Part shown: piece after piece, positions 15,431-16,582 of the stretch
How positions within the stretch are numbered: position 1 is the stretch's first letter
How the letters are laid out: each line of letters begins with the position of its first letter
NCBI GenBank assembly: GCA_031289515.1
Contig: JAITPH010000014.1
Span: 1 to 16,582 of the forward strand
Source of the DNA: Tannerella sp.
Lineage (GTDB): Bacteria > Bacteroidota > Bacteroidia > Bacteroidales > Tannerellaceae
Length of the DNA stretch: 16,582 nt
Reading direction: 5' to 3'
Notes under the pieces: generated by a model
The model's input: only the letters and a program-made list of their open reading frames with translations
Databases searched by the model: none
What the model was told of the DNA's origin: nothing
Made by a program: the position numbers and the translations under genes

Positions 15431-16255
15431 ATGAAAAAAATTGCTTATATATTATTTACCGCTATTATTGCATTTGCATGTTGTAGCGATGATGAACTGG
15501 TCAAATCGGACTACGATTATGTGCCGAATCCGGCAGGGAAACCTACCGGCGTTGTAACCGGAGACGCTAACGCCGAGGTGCTTGAAGCTAAATTGAAAGG
15601 AACAGTGACTCAAAGCGCCGATTTAATCGACTGGGGCGTTGTGGTTTATAAATCCGGCGCTGCTGAACTCGATTATAAAGTTGCCTCGGCTAAAGCAAGC
15701 GCATCCTATAGTTTTGAAGTTACCGCTACAGGATTAAGCGAACAAACCGACTATTTGTACAAAGCTTTCGCTTTGAATAAGGACGGCATAACCTACGGAG
15801 ATGAAAGAACCTTTAGGACAAATGAGACTCCCCAATTTCAGGATACCTATTTGTTCGGCGTTTATAGCGCAGTTGATATAGATATCACCGGTGAAGAAGA
15901 TGATTACTACTATGAAGTCGAAATCAGACGGCAAGGATCTTCTCATAACCGGGTAACGATTAAAAATATCTGGGATTGCGGAAAAACCATACAGGCTACT
16001 GTCGATTTTGCCGCAAAAACCATTACGACAGACAATAAATCTGTTATCTATGTGGACGACACTTATGGGGATTGTTGGATGAGAGGCTTTGACCTTGTTG
16101 ATGGAAGCGCCGTATATTATAATCTGGACGTCAATGTGGGCTATGCAATAGCAAAGTATGACCAAGGCGTTGTTTCATTTGAGTATTGGGCTGCCAGAGT
16201 TTCAGCCGGTCACTTTGGCTTTTATGCAACATACCTGACAAAAAAGAGTGATTAA
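15431..16255 (+). CDS. Putative surface lipoprotein with an Fn3-like region, third gene of the SusC/SusD operon
   Basis: I do not recognise a named family. The protein has 274 residues from the ATG at 15431, which I prefer because it gives MKKIAYILFTAIIAFACCSDDE, a lipoprotein signal peptide with lipidation at C17 or C18 and then SDD. An upstream ATG at 15410 would add seven residues. Residues about 34-132 resemble the Fn3-like modules of Bacteroidota surface lipoproteins, with WGVVVYKSG, the Y-AFALNKDGITYG segment and a closing TFRT. The C-terminal half (about 140-274) is rich in Tyr, Asp and beta-type residues (DDYYYEVEI, VDDTYGDCWMRGFDL) and may be a binding domain. By position it is a SusE/SusF-like accessory protein that would sit on the cell surface with the SusD-like protein and aid substrate capture. 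The substrate is unknown. Confidence 0.8.
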   Translation: MKKIAYILFTAIIAFACCSDDELVKSDYDYVPNPAGKPTGVVTGDANAEVLEAKLKGTVTQSADLIDWGVVVYKSGAAELDYKVASAKASASYSFEVTATGLSEQTDYLYKAFALNKDGITYGDERTFRTNETPQFQDTYLFGVYSAVDIDITGEEDDYYYEVEIRRQGSSHNRVTIKNIWDCGKTIQATVDFAAKTITTDNKSVIYVDDTYGDCWMRGFDLVDGSAVYYNLDVNVGYAIAKYDQGVVSFEYWAARVSAGHFGFYATYLTKKSD

Positions 16256-16283
16256 AGCATAACCGGTTCGATTGTTCAAAAGC

Positions 16284-16324
16284 AAAAAGAGGTTTGTCCG
16301 ATAATTGGGCAGCCTCTTTTTTTT
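16284..16324 (+). terminator. Terminator of the SusC/SusD operon
   Basis: AAAAAGAGG (16284-16292) pairs with CCTCTTTTT (16313-16321), with an inner GTCC/GGGC stem around a seven-base loop, then a T run to 16324. It lies 28 bases after the lipoprotein stop. The A run ahead of the stem means it could work in both directions. Confidence 0.88.
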
Positions 16325-16408
16325 GTGCTGTCTTCTCCTTTCCGACCATCCTTTAACATCGAATACGACAGGGATAGGCGCTCGTAAAAATTTTTATTTT
16401 TCCGAACA

Positions 16409-16440
16409 TTTGCTGTTATTAGGAAAATGCCGTATATTTG
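16409..16440 (+). promoter_or_regulatory. Promoter of the gene at the right edge
   Basis: TTTG at 16409-16412, a 20-base spacer and TATATTTG at 16433-16440 match the Bacteroidota pattern, giving a start near 16446-16449 and a leader of about 25 bases before the ATG at 16472. The spacer is very like that of the trp promoter (see findings). Confidence 0.8.
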
Positions 16441-16471
16441 CACAATCGAGAGAAAACAAAAATACAAAACA

Positions 16472-16582
16472 ATGATATTCGTAACAAACGACAAGGAAGA
16501 ACTTCGCGCCTATCAGATGCGAATGATGGCGCTGTCCGATCATGTCAGCGGAATAAATTCCGCCCTTCGGAAAGGCGAAAAG
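16472..16582 (+). CDS. Start of an unidentified protein resembling the Rpn-family C-terminal tail (right end outside window)
   Basis: Only the first 37 residues are visible, beginning MIFVTNDKEELRAYQMRMM. A promoter lies just upstream, so this is probably a real gene start. The pattern ELRAYQMRMMALSDHVSG followed by a small helix and the charged RKGEK recalls, from memory, the end of Rpn-type (TIGR01784, PD-(D/E)XK nuclease family transposase) proteins, which often close with an A-Y-x-M-R-x-M-A stretch and then charged EGxxEG repeats. The nuclease part that should precede such a tail is absent, and the region upstream in this frame does not look coding. It could be a decapitated remnant, a stand-alone tail protein, or an unrelated protein. 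The reading frame is more certain than the family. Confidence 0.5.
   Translation, partial: MIFVTNDKEELRAYQMRMMALSDHVSGINSALRKGEK

Overview
The window looks like the chromosome of a Bacteroidota species, most likely Bacteroidales. It carries a SusC/SusD pair with Bacteroidota-type lipoprotein signals. Three well-formed promoters have the Bacteroidota sigma factor pattern TTTG-N19/20-TAnnTTTG. The trp genes are in the order B-E-G-D-C-F-A, and most starts lack an obvious Shine-Dalgarno sequence. I see no rRNA, tRNA, CRISPR array or complete insertion sequence.

Layout. Positions 1-1736 (minus strand): agmatine deiminase (aguA) followed by peptidase T (pepT, which runs off the left edge). Divergent from these, 1839-3488 (plus) holds an AI-2E-family membrane protein and a TRIC/UPF0126-family membrane protein, probably co-transcribed. 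Positions 3489-3780 are a trp leader region: a consensus promoter, a 19-codon leader peptide with two adjacent Trp codons, and an intrinsic terminator. Positions 3781-10215 hold the complete trp operon, trpB-E-G-D-C-FA, tightly packed. The last two enzymes, TrpF and TrpA, are one continuous reading frame. Positions 10216-10687 are a 472-base intergenic stretch with small repeats and the promoter of the next operon. Positions 10688-16255 hold a SusC-like TonB-dependent porin, a SusD-like lipoprotein and a third, unrecognised lipoprotein with an Fn3-like region, closed by a terminator. After a further consensus promoter, a short frame begins at 16472 and leaves the window; it resembles the C-terminal tail of Rpn-family (PD-(D/E)XK) proteins.

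How it works together. The trp operon encodes every step from chorismate to tryptophan. Its leader looks built for attenuation: ribosome stalling at the Trp-Trp codons would decide whether transcription continues into trpB. The SusC/SusD/lipoprotein set is an outer-membrane uptake system. No CAZyme, peptidase or regulator lies beside it, so its substrate cannot be named. The points most worth a second look are the trp attenuator, the TrpF-TrpA fusion, and a run of ten G inside the 5' part of the SusC gene that could make it phase variable.
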